Origin: Lithospermum erythrorhizon
Lineage: Eukaryota; Streptophyta; Magnoliopsida; Boraginales; Boraginaceae
Assembly (NCBI GenBank): GCA_019722365.1
Contig: JADFUC010000511.1
Span: forward strand, 868,001 to 932,000
DNA: 64,000 nt
Reading direction: 5' to 3'
The position numbers were made by a program, and so were the translations under genes. Positions 50,060 through 59,640 of the stretch are shown here, piece after piece (positions within the stretch are counted from its first letter, which is position 1; each line of letters starts with the position of its first letter). The notes beneath the pieces are model-generated. The model worked only from the letters and a program-made list of their open reading frames with translations, was not told the origin of the DNA and ran no database searches.

Positions 50060-50506
50060 ACAGATTATTTCACATCCTTAATGTTATTATGCAGATTGTT
50101 AATTCTCTTAATTTTGTGCATCAATTATTAGCTAATTCCTAATCCTTAGATATATAAATGTTTGAATAACTTAAATCCTTAACTGTCCTTATAATGTTTT
50201 CTATGGTTAATCCATTCAGTTCAATAAGCATATCTTGAGCCTAAAGATCTATCTGCTCACTATAGATCGAGCCGAGTTGAGCTTGAGACAATGGCTCACC
50301 CGAATTTAACTGAGCAAGCTGCTCTAGCTTTTCTCACGCACAACTTACTCTCGGGGCCATGCAAAGATTATATCTACAATAGCTACATGTACTTTCTCAC
50401 AGTTGTTAATGACCACACATGTTTAACTTTTACACATTTTGACTGCAAAACTAATACACTTCCGATTTTAAAAGCTTTCATATCCTATATTTATAAACAC
50501 TCAGAG
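50060..50506 (+). pseudogene. Ty1/copia integrase relic, copy 2 (5' part)
   Basis: Starts with sequence duplicated at 37.85 kb. The frame 50,291-50,518 contains GPCKDYIYNSYMYFLTVVND then HTCLTFTHFDCKTN and ILKAFISYI, which follows the copia integrase core pattern 'GP...G..YFLTIVDDH.R..W.......S.....L..F' with the catalytic Asp position as ND. It is truncated and followed by inserted DNA. Confidence 0.7.
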
Positions 50507-50938
50507 CACTCATATTAGTTTCCCTAAAATAAATTTTAGGAATTCAGATTATAAAAAATAATAAAAATTGAGTTGCATTAGCTTTCCTAAAATAGGGTGG
50601 GTCTCGTAAAATTATTCACTTATCCTATTCACCCCTAAATTTATATTTTCCTTATTTTGCATTTTTTCTCCATTTATTTTTACTCTTTTTCAATTATATG
50701 AAAAATAAAAATAAAAATAAATAAATATTTTTGTCATATATAAATATAAATTAAAAAGATATTTCATTCAACATCCATATTTAATATATTATTTCTATTC
50801 TTTTAAAATTTAATTTTATCCTAAATTTTTACCTATGATATTTAAAATAATTACTTTCAATTTTGGTGAATAAATATAAAAGTGACGCTTTGAGAATAAA
50901 TTTGCAGTAAATTATAGCGAATCGGATGCTAATCTTTA
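50507..50938 (+). mobile_element. MITE-like insertion within the copia relic
   Basis: Non-coding AT-rich DNA beginning GAGCACTCATATTAG and ending near CGAATCGGATGCTAATC. Its middle is similar, in reverse orientation, to 33.7-34.0 kb. It separates integrase core and C-terminal pieces that should be close. Ends are approximate. Confidence 0.5.
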
Positions 50939-51190
50939 ATTCGTCTATTGAGACAATTGTGTAGTTGGATGGGCACTCATGCATTTACTTGGAAGCTCTA
51001 GTGCTTTATTATTCCGATGAAACTTTGCATATACAGACAGTTTTGGGAAGACTATATTGTTACAACCCCTTGATTGATGGGTCTCACACTCTCACTTACC
51101 TCTCTTTTGGAACTTTTGTTTAATCCATTTTCTATTTATGATGATCTTAGATCATTTGATTGTTTGTGTGTTGTGTTTCTACTCTTAAAT
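50939..51190 (+). pseudogene. Ty1/copia integrase relic, copy 2 (3' part)
   Basis: Encodes, with frameshifts, LMGLTLSLTSLLELLFN followed by IYDDLRSFDCLCVVF, which matches the copia 'GLTP...LF...P.YDHLRVFGCLCY' block. It is collinear with 39.78-40.02 kb in copy 1 (GATGGGTCTCACAC, AGTTTTGGGAAGAC). Confidence 0.7.
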
Positions 51191-51309
51191 CAAAAGGGTG
51201 GTTTTTTGGAGAAACTTTTTTTAGAAAGAGTCAAAATGAATGTCATAATTCTTTTTATTTTTAACGGGGACTTTACAACCTGCTACTCTGAGTGCGCGCA
51301 TCGCAGAAC

Positions 51310-51465
51310 GCCGAAATAATGCATTGTGAGCGCAAACCACCTAAACTATACTGTGCAAGTTCGTATGACTAACTCATCAAGAAAATATCGGTAGGGAGAA
51401 TCGAACCAATGACCTCACAGTCACAAGTTCATTTACTCCACCAACTTATCCACTCTTGCATATTG
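51310..51465 (-). repeat. tRNA-derived SINE
   Basis: On the minus strand, TGGATAAGTTGGTGG (51,452-51,438) is a good pol III A box. GGTTCGATTCTCC (51,407-51,395), at tRNA-like spacing, is a near-perfect B box. The downstream body has CCGATATTTTCTTGATGAG and runs to about 51,310. An acceptor-stem pairing was not evident and there is a non-tRNA tail, so I call a SINE rather than a tRNA gene. Related body sequence is at 4.55 kb. Confidence 0.6.
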
Positions 51466-51714
51466 TGATGAGGTCGTAATTCTGGATTCCATCAACTAAT
51501 GTAGGGTTATCTCGAATGCCAATAATCAATGATTAGGTGTTCTTTTATTGATATGCATATATCTTTATTTATGTACAGACCTGATGAATAATCCCTTTAA
51601 AAAACTCAACTATAATAATAGAATCTGCTAGTTTTACTAATTCTCTTAAATATGATTCTTCTAATATTTTGTTTTTTGTTAACTTTACTTAATCTCATAC
51701 ATATAAACAAGTTA
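51466..51714. other. Spacer inside the copia relic
   Basis: AT-rich, no frame. Lies between the SINE-like sequence and the reverse transcriptase relic. Confidence 0.4.
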
Positions 51715-51950
51715 TTAAAGATCCTAAATGAATTGAAATAATGAACAAAGAACTTAAGGCTCTTTCTCTCAATGAAATGTGTGAATTGAAGATCCTAATG
51801 TAATGTAAGAAGCCAATCTCTTCTAAGTGGATTTATAAAGTAAAAGTGAGGTATAATGGTTCAATAGAACGTCTATAAGTCACACCTAATTTCCAAATGG
51901 TTTATAATTAGTCTATATTTGTCATGTATAAAGATCAAGATCAAGTCTAG
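51715..51950 (+). pseudogene. Ty1/copia reverse transcriptase relic (N-terminal part)
   Basis: Reads YKQVIKDPK-stop-IE followed by IMNKELKALSLNEMCELK, then KKPISSKWIYKVKVRYNGSI and ER. This is the start of the copia reverse transcriptase ('A..D..W..AM..E..AL..N.TW.L...P..KK.I..KWVYK.K...DGSI.R'). Stops and frameshifts end it. Its position 3' of the integrase pieces gives the copia order IN then RT. Confidence 0.8.
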
Positions 51951-52932
51951 ATAGCGGGTATACGCTGTTAAGGGTTCCCGACTCGGACCATAATGTAATT
52001 ATTTATGATGACTTTAATACATAATGTAAAATAATCATTAGAATAATTAGGTGGTCAATATTTTATTTCATATTAATTGGAATACTTTTGTGTATTAGTA
52101 CTTGATAAGTAAAATAATAGTGAGTGGGTATATATAACTTCAAAATTATCTAATGAAAACGTGAAAATTTACCATTTGATGAGTTTATAAGGCCCAAATA
52201 AAGTTTCAGTGGAACCGATGAACGACGGTTATATGAAATAAAAAAATATTTTTCGCTCGCTCTTAGAAGATATAATAGACAAAATATAAATTTAATATGC
52301 TACTTACAATACTTTTTTATTCTATATATTTGGAGCAAACATAGCTTTACCTTATTTATTATTTTTTATGATTTCTAAATCAAAATATGTATTGTAATTG
52401 AAAACTATATGTTGTAATAACTATTTAATCCTTTCTAAGACCATTGAGTTGATAAAACATAAGAGAATATTAAAAAATGTGATTTTGTTAACATGAAAGT
52501 TCAATTTAATTTAATCATAGAAATATTTGTTAATTAATTAAAATTATTTTTATAGTAGGGACATACATTTAAAATATTGATTTTATGAAATATTTATAAT
52601 AAAATAAATTTGTTTAACTCTAAGATATAATAGTTGTTGTAAATTCATTGAAGAATATGTTTATTGTATGATAATTCTATGTCATTCATGATATAATTTT
52701 ATAAACTTCAAACTAACTTTGTTTAAATTTAGAGATTTTTTTTTTCTATGTTAACATTATGAGATATGTGATCATATTTTACATATGAATCAGATTGGTT
52801 AGACTTGAATCAATCATAACCATATGTTTTATAAGAAAATGTTTCATAGCTAGTTTCTTCCTCCTTTTTATAGAAAAGAAAAGAGAAAACAATGCTATGT
52901 TAAGCTTACACACAATACTTCATCTTGTGCAG
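51951..52932. other. AT-rich spacer upstream of gene B
   Basis: No frame of note. It presumably includes the promoter and 5' leader of gene B, with CTTGTGCAG at 52,924-52,932 as a possible acceptor. Confidence 0.4.
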
Positions 52933-52943
52933 TAATTTCAATC

Positions 52944-55459
52944 ATGGAACGCGATATGAGATCGTTAGATAAATATAGAGAATATGCAGAAAGTAGTGCC
53001 ACAGGGAAAAAACTTAAGTCAGCCATGCAAGCAGATGTTGACAAGTTTGGGCAACTTTCACTTGAGGATACGGTAGTAAGATTATCGTCTTTAATTTGCT
53101 TATACTTTAACATTTTTTAGACTTTTATTTAACTAATTTCATTTGTTGTTAAATAGGGTTGGATTTGGTTAGACAAGTGTCCTTCAGAAAGGTTGGTGGA
53201 AATTTTTCAAGTGGTAAAAGCAGACGGCACAATTATGCGAAGAACGCTTTTCTCTTCTATCGGTAGGACTATCGTGGGGTATGTATTATAATTTATTAGC
53301 ATTTAATTTTATTACCTAGTACTCCCTTAATTTCTAGAAGATTTTTAAAATTAGTACTCCCTTCATCCCCATATATAAGCCCAATTTGATTTTTTGATAC
53401 ATTTAAGCATAATACTTTAATTAATTATTCAAGTGTTGAAAGTGGGACATATTTGATATTTACTATTAATTTAAATTTGAAATTACTAAAATGTCAACTT
53501 AAAAAGGGATTGCCATTTTTGGAAAGTGGGGTTTAGATATAGGAATGGAGGGAGTAAATTCTAATGTCTTAGATTATTAGTCGCCTCTCACAATTTTAAT
53601 TTGAATAAAAAAATATTAAAATTATAATTGAAGAAGTTGAAGTTGGTGATATGTGGTGGATAAGGGGGTGATTAAGGAAGATGATAAGAGGAAGAAATAA
53701 ATAATTATTGTTTAAGTTATAACGGATGCGATCTAGATAAGAATTACGAGAAAGAACTTTGAAAATAAAGAACACAATAATTTTACATGGCCTCCCTAAG
53801 TCTCCCTTAACAACTCTGTTGTGGACTTTATGCCTGTCCCGACCTAGTCCCGACCGGGTCCCGACCTAGTCCCAAAATTGCTCACATAGGAGACGCCATC
53901 GTGTGCTCCAACACTCACGGTCCCCTTCAATGCCTTCCGCCTCTTCTGCTGAGCCTTGTTTCTGCATCGTGACCTTCATCGGCGTCAAAGAATCGACGGG
54001 CGCTCTCGATGACTACCTGAACCGCTCCACTTCCGAATAATACGATTCAAGACACATTTCCAACAGTTTATTAATAAAAAAATTATAACATTGTTAATGT
54101 ACTAAAAAGTTAAGTATATTAATCATTGAATTATATATACTCCATATTTTCTAACATTAGTGTTTCTCCATTTTAAAATTTAAAGATCCATAATGAAGAA
54201 ATGGCTTGAGGGTTATCGCAAGGAGAAAAAATGTCTTAAATCGCCAGGATATCAGCAATTTCAACACCGAGCAAAGATTGCCAGATCCTTCTTCAACAAA
54301 AAAGAAGATCGTATCTATTGGTTGGATTTTTGACGCTCTACTTAGCATTTTGGAGCCTTTTCCAAATGACATATTTGGTCTTTCTCACCTTAAAAAATTG
54401 TTGATTACTAAGCGCAATCCAAGATATAAAAGGTAAGTGATTAATGTTCTTTTTTTTTAAATAAATTTATAATTTTCATTTTATTATTTGTTACTCGCAC
54501 ACCCGGACCTTTCTATAGAAATTTCATCAATATATAAGCTGGGGACATAACCATTGCTATTTTCCGGTGCTATCAACTTTTAACAATATTATGAAATTCA
54601 AGTTTCTCGAATAAATTCTCATTCAAATACATCATCAACATTTTGCTCCATTTCCTCTTGCTTTAATAAATGAGCTATCACTAATATTCGTCATGCTTTA
54701 ATGAATGAGCTAGCACTAATATTGTACAATAAATTTTCTATATTCCTTCTTCCTTGTTGATTTATTCTCAAAGGAAAATGTGCAGTGAATTTATTGTGAG
54801 AGCAGTTGCAAATCACATGTGCTTTCAACCTTTAGAAAATATATGTCACATAGGTAACATTATGTCAAAGGATTTATTCAAGATACCTCAGCATCAAGTG
54901 GAGTCAATGTTGGGCGACATCAAACAGATTATTAAGAGTGAAAATTGGTACAACCGAATAGTATGTCCGCGCTTAAATCAACTTAAGCAAAATATTGAAT
55001 CGGATTTTAGAAAAGGCGGTCAAGAAAATGAACAACTGTTTGCATCACCTTTGGGTCCAATTCTAATGCTAAGATATGTACACAATCATTCTAGAAATGT
55101 TAATCCCCTGAAACAAGTAAGTATTTTTAATACTTGTGTAATCTACTTATTACATTCCAATATAATTTTATGATAACATCCATTAATTAATTTTTGTATT
55201 CATTCAGGAGTGTTCGAACTCTCCCGATTTCGATTCAAAAAAGTTTTATGCTATGGTGGGTGATTTTTTGTGTGAGATAATGACAAGTATATGCCTGCTA
55301 GACGATCCTCCATTCAAATATTTCGAAAGAGAAAGTATGTAACAATGCATAATTAATCAATTATTCATTATAGTTCTTCTAATGTACATGCATTATCAAT
55401 AAATGTCTAACCATTTCATCATTTTTCATTGGTCAGGTCCCTATGAATTAATCTATTGA
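52944..55459 (+). CDS. Gene B: six-exon gene of unknown family, ~330 aa, paralogue of gene A
   Basis: Exons are 52,944-53,075, 53,157-53,278, 54,186-54,432, 54,774-55,116, 55,208-55,334 and 55,437-55,459 (stop TGA), all GT-AG, with phases 0, 2, 2, 0, 1 as in gene A. It starts MERDMRSLDKYREYAESSAT. Exon 2 begins GWIWLDKCPSERLVEIFQVV, and exon 4 includes FKIPQHQVESMLGDIKQII. Exon 3 is one base too long: the frame changes at a run of six A's near 54,223-54,228, after KKWLEGYRKEK, and five A's would restore it. The C-terminal exon (KKFYAMVGDFL ... RESP) resembles gene A's (DDYLYAMYPVYM ... HGSP). Helical, charged, soluble-looking, with no signal peptide. Intron 2 holds a MITE and a GC-rich insert. 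No known domain recognised. Confidence 0.65.
53357..53554. mobile_element. Stowaway MITE, 198 bp, in intron 2 of gene B
   Basis: Left end CTCCCTTCATCCCCATATA and right end, reverse-complemented, CTCCCTCCATTCCTATATC form terminal inverted repeats of the Stowaway consensus. TA duplications are at 53,355-53,356 and 53,555-53,556. Interior non-coding. Confidence 0.9.
53785..54065. other. GC-rich insert in intron 2 of gene B
   Basis: Sharply GC-richer than the surrounding intron. It contains TCCCGACCTAGTCCCGACC and a second copy of the same words in tandem (53,838-53,875). No open frame of note. Probably part of an LTR or other mobile element. Confidence 0.45.
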
Positions 55460-55855
55460 TAAGATGCGCATGGTTTGGTTGCTGTCAATTAATCGTAGAA
55501 ATGTAGCTAGATGTTTTAGGTTAAATTTATTCTCATTGAATGATATTGATTTTCATGTTTCAATTTGAAGTGCTACTTTTTAATTTTCTAAAGAAGGGAA
55601 ATTCTTGATTAACCTATGCAACATTGATGTATGTTAATATTAAATTTAGTGTACGTATGAAATCTTTAGCCCCATAAACATGAACTCTTACTAATGCCTG
55701 CTAATGAACTATTGTTCCACGTGCCTTGGGCATAATCTACTAAATAAGCAATATGTTAGATAAAATTGATCATAAATTGACAATAAAGTTATTAATACTA
55801 TTTGATTCAATTCGTTTATTTAACGCTTTTGTTTTCCATGTTAAAGTTTTTCTTA
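55460..55855. other. 3' flank of gene B
   Basis: AT-rich, presumed 3' UTR and spacer before the tandem array. No gene. Confidence 0.4.
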
Positions 55856-57246
55856 TAAATTATTCTGTATTTCATATTTTAATAAATATACAATTAATAT
55901 ATTGTATTTATTAAATATTTTATAATCTCATTTTATCGTAAATCTTCTCAATTTAATTAAAAAGTTACTCATAATCAACATTAAATATTCAAAATTAAAA
56001 ATATAAATTAAATTAAAAAAGAGAACTAATAATAAGTAACTATAGAATCTTCCCCTAAATAACATAAAGCGAGCAATGATACTCATAAAGTAATGAAAAT
56101 CGTATTTCATATTTTAATAAATTATTCGTATTTTTATATTTTAATAAATATACAATTAATATATTGTATTTATTAAATATTTTATAATCTCATTTTTATC
56201 GTGAATCTTCTCGCCTAATTAAAAATTATTCATAATCAACATTAAGTATTAAAAATTGAAAATTAAAAATTAAAATTAAAAATATCAAATGAATGAAAAA
56301 GAATCTTAATAATATGTAACTATAGAATCTTCCCAAATAACATAAAGGTATAACGACACTATAAAGTAATGAAAACCGTGATTTCATATTTTACTAAATT
56401 ATTCTCAGATTTGCCATTTTAATAAATATAAAAATTAATATATTGTATTTATTAAATATTTTATAATCTCATTTTATCAGAATCTTCTCAATCTAATTAA
56501 AAAAATATTCATAATCAACATTAAGTATTAAAATTTAAAAATTAAAATATCAAATGAATTAAAAAAAGACCTAATAATATGTAACTATAGAATCTTCTCA
56601 GCGAACATAAAGGTATAAATGACACTATAAAGTAAATTAGAAAACCGTATTTCATATTTTAAGAAATTATTCTCAGATTATATCAGAATAAATATATAAT
56701 TAATATATTTTATTTATTAAATATTTTATAATCTCTATTTTAGCGCAATCTTCTCAATCTAATTAAAAATTATTCATAATAAACATTAAGTATTAAAATT
56801 AAAATTAAAAAATTAAAAATTAAAAAATATCAAAATCTTAATTAAAAAGACCTAATAATAGTAAATTCATAGAATCTTCCCAAATAATAAAGGGTATAAA
56901 TGACACTATAAAGTAATGAAAACCGTATTTTATTTTAATAAATTATTCTCAGATTATATTTTAATAAATATACAATTAATATATTTTATTTATTAAATAT
57001 TTTATAATCTCTATTTTATCGAAATCTTCTCAATCTAATTAAAATTATTCATAATCAACATTAAGTATTAAAATTGAAAATTAAAAATTAAAAATTAAAA
57101 ATTGAAAATTAAAAATATCAAATGAATTAAAAAAAGACCTAATAATATGTAACTATGTAGTCTTGCCGAACATAAAGGTATAAATGACACTATAAAGTAA
57201 CGACACTATAAAATATCAAATGAATTAAAAAGCATCTAATAATATG
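55856..57246. repeat. Tandem array, five units of ~270 bp
   Basis: The block AATTAATATATTGTATTTA then TTAAATATTTTATAATCTC starts near 55,891, 56,153, 56,432, 56,697 and 56,973, giving spacings of 262, 279, 265 and 276. Each unit also carries AATCTTCTCAAT, ATTCATAATCAACATTAA, a variable (AAATT)n-like run, ACCTAATAATATGTAACTAT and ATAAAGTAATGAAAACCGT. Extremely AT-rich and non-coding. Satellite-like, at low copy number. Confidence 0.92.
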
Positions 57247-57780
57247 TAATAACCGGGGCCTCCAGACGAGTATTATCAGAATATTATTTTAAGTCGTGGG
57301 TTAAATTTATGTTAGAGTTGCGTTATTAAACCGAGACGAAACTAAACCCCTAAAATCTAAAGGAGCAACTCTCGAGATATTTTTTGTGCGGACCTCTACG
57401 AGACTTTCTTATAGTTATCCGCTGGGTTTTGTCATCATCATTTCTATCTTCTTCTTCCATTTAGCTTGGCCGAATCTCCTCTTATTTTCCCCTAAAATTC
57501 TTTCTTCTCATTTTCATGCAGCCTTTTGTCCTAAAATTTCCCTGAGAGTTTCCCGAGTCATTTCACGCTTTTAAGGTAAGAAAGTTCAAATCTTTTGCTA
57601 TTTCTTGAGTTTGAGGATGTTGACTTTTGGGAATTTTAGTTGACTTTGAGCTTGAGTAATTATTATGTTATAGAATTTTGTAAATCTAATTCTACTTTGA
57701 AGTCGCACGCCATCGAGGTTTGAGTCGCTATCAACTCACAGATATCCGAAGCCAATTACAAGACAAGACACAAAAATCAC
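57247..57780 (+). mobile_element. LTR-like segment
   Basis: Begins TAACCGGGGCCTCC directly after the tandem array. Contains a CT-rich stretch (57.42-57.57 kb) with TTAAGGTAAG, which resembles the R/U5 part of plant LTRs. No paired copy identified. Confidence 0.35.
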
Positions 57781-59640
57781 CAGTTTAAAGACCAATAAAA
57801 CCTGATAGTTTGATAAAAAGTAAAATAGTTTCGAAAACTCAAAATGTTTTAATACAGAGTTTAACCATCGTGGCATCGCCTAATTCAAAACCAAAATGCA
57901 AAATTCCATCACATACCAAGTCCAAAAATACTCCACAAAATAGTTTACAATTTTCAACATCCAAAACAAAAATAATAGTAAAAGGTGACTGCTGAGGACC
58001 CTAGCCACTCGTCTCTCACCTAAGTAAACGTCAATGGACGTATTACCTAACTCGCCGGGCTGACAAATGGCACCTTTAACTGAGGCGGGAAGCGGGGCAG
58101 TCGGCAAAATTAGCTGGGAAAATCCATCACCCGGATGGTAACTTACCCACATCCGAATGAGGTACCCAGTGAAAGATATAGACGTAGCAAATAAGTATAT
58201 AAACATGTACAGTAAAAGAAAAATAAATCAAGTATCCACAGCCTCGTAACAAGAATGACCATCTTCAACATACAAACACTTTGGAGAACTCAAGTTCACG
58301 TTAACTCACATGTCACACCCCAACGATCTCATATCACATACTCGAACGAGTAAACAAAAAGATAAAGTCTCACAACCACGTTTATATCACGACAACAATA
58401 GAATAAACTTACGAAAATGGAACCACAACAATATCACATATAACATTCCATCCTTTTCCCGGCAGTTCACTCTTTCCGAACACCCAACAACAAGATATTA
58501 TCCTTTTCCCGGCAAAGCTCACCCTTCGAACAATCTAACATCACATATCCTTTTCCCGGCAGGCTCACCCTTCGAACTCCCCACATCATCCCAACCATTC
58601 TCAATTTAAACAAATCACATGTCACACATACAATACTAAACATACAACCATCACACAATAATCTCAATGTAGCATCCATAATATACACGATACAACAATT
58701 TCGTATAGAGCCTATACTCAAACATAAATATACTCACAGGTACGTCCATAACACAAATATACTCAAACATGAATACACACAACATAAACATACTCAAAGG
58801 ACCTACACTACATAAATATACTCAAACATAAGTACCACAAGATAAATATGCCATAATGCATCTAATACAACCACCATATAAGTCAACATTTCCCCACAAT
58901 CTCAGCACTATACCTACGTATAAGCTTATAACCCGCCACAATTTCAAAAATCACTACTATATACTTCACTCAACATAAATAAGGTAACAAACGAAAGTAT
59001 AAATCCCCACCTTGGCTAGTACCACTAGCCAAGCAGTAATCGATCCAAGACGCTTTCCCCGTCTCCAGTTCGAATGTAAAACATCCTAAAATATAATTAC
59101 TACTCGCAAATAATTCCCAACTCCCTTATCCTAATTCAATTCCCTCACTTTTCAACCCATTTTAGTTACAATTTGACAACTTACGTCGAGATTAAGCACT
59201 ATGTTTCGTAGACAATTACTTACGGCGAATTTCAACTACCCCAACTAAACCCATAATCGGCCAATACCTTATCCAAATTACTAACGTTTCCAACCAATTT
59301 CAATCAACCCAAATTTCAACTTTTCCAACTAATTAAGCCATTTTAACGACTCTACTCCTAAAGTTCAAGCATTACTCAAAAATTTGATTTATATGTCCTT
59401 TCATAATTATTTTCATTAATTGGATAATTTTGAAAATATTTTCAAGCGACGACCTTTTAAATTTTGAATTTTGGAGTTAATTACTTGTGGGTAATTATTC
59501 CATGATTTAAGTATTGATAATTATTGTAATAATTATCATTAATCATGTGAATATATTCAAATTTAAATTTACATTAATTGATAAATAATTGTAAAATATC
59601 AAGTAATTATTAGTCAATTACGAATATTTAATCTCATTTT
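57781..59640. mobile_element. CA-rich, G-poor LTR-like unit, probably antisense
   Basis: Contains TGTCACACCCCAACG at 58,311, the three-copy repeat at 58.45-58.58 kb and ACATAAATATACTCAAACAT-like repeats at 58.72-58.84 kb. Base asymmetry matches 20.6-22.6 and 24.3-26.9 kb. The 108-codon minus frame (58,206-57,880) is unrecognised. Confidence 0.35.
58450..58580. repeat. Three-copy ~48-bp tandem repeat
   Basis: CCTTTTCCCGGCA begins at 58,452, 58,502 and 58,549. It is followed each time by (A)GCTCACCCTTCGAA or a variant, with ACA-rich linkers of different length. Confidence 0.85.

Noticed and set aside
51395..51452. Functional tRNA gene (good A and B boxes)
   Set aside because: No convincing acceptor stem, and a non-tRNA body follows. 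A SINE explains it better.
54754..55173. Single-exon 139-aa gene starting MLIYSQRKMCSEF
   Set aside because: The first residues lie in an intron. Splice phases show it is exon 4 of gene B.
53000..55459. Gene B as an EDS1/SAG101-type lipase-like protein (MKKWLEGYRKEK resembles a WW-x-EYK motif)
   Set aside because: The match is a few residues only and the order and length of the rest do not fit that family.
57880..58206. 108-codon minus frame with a hydrophobic stretch
   Set aside because: It sits in a CA-rich LTR-like unit. The hydrophobic run comes from base asymmetry, and no family pattern is seen.
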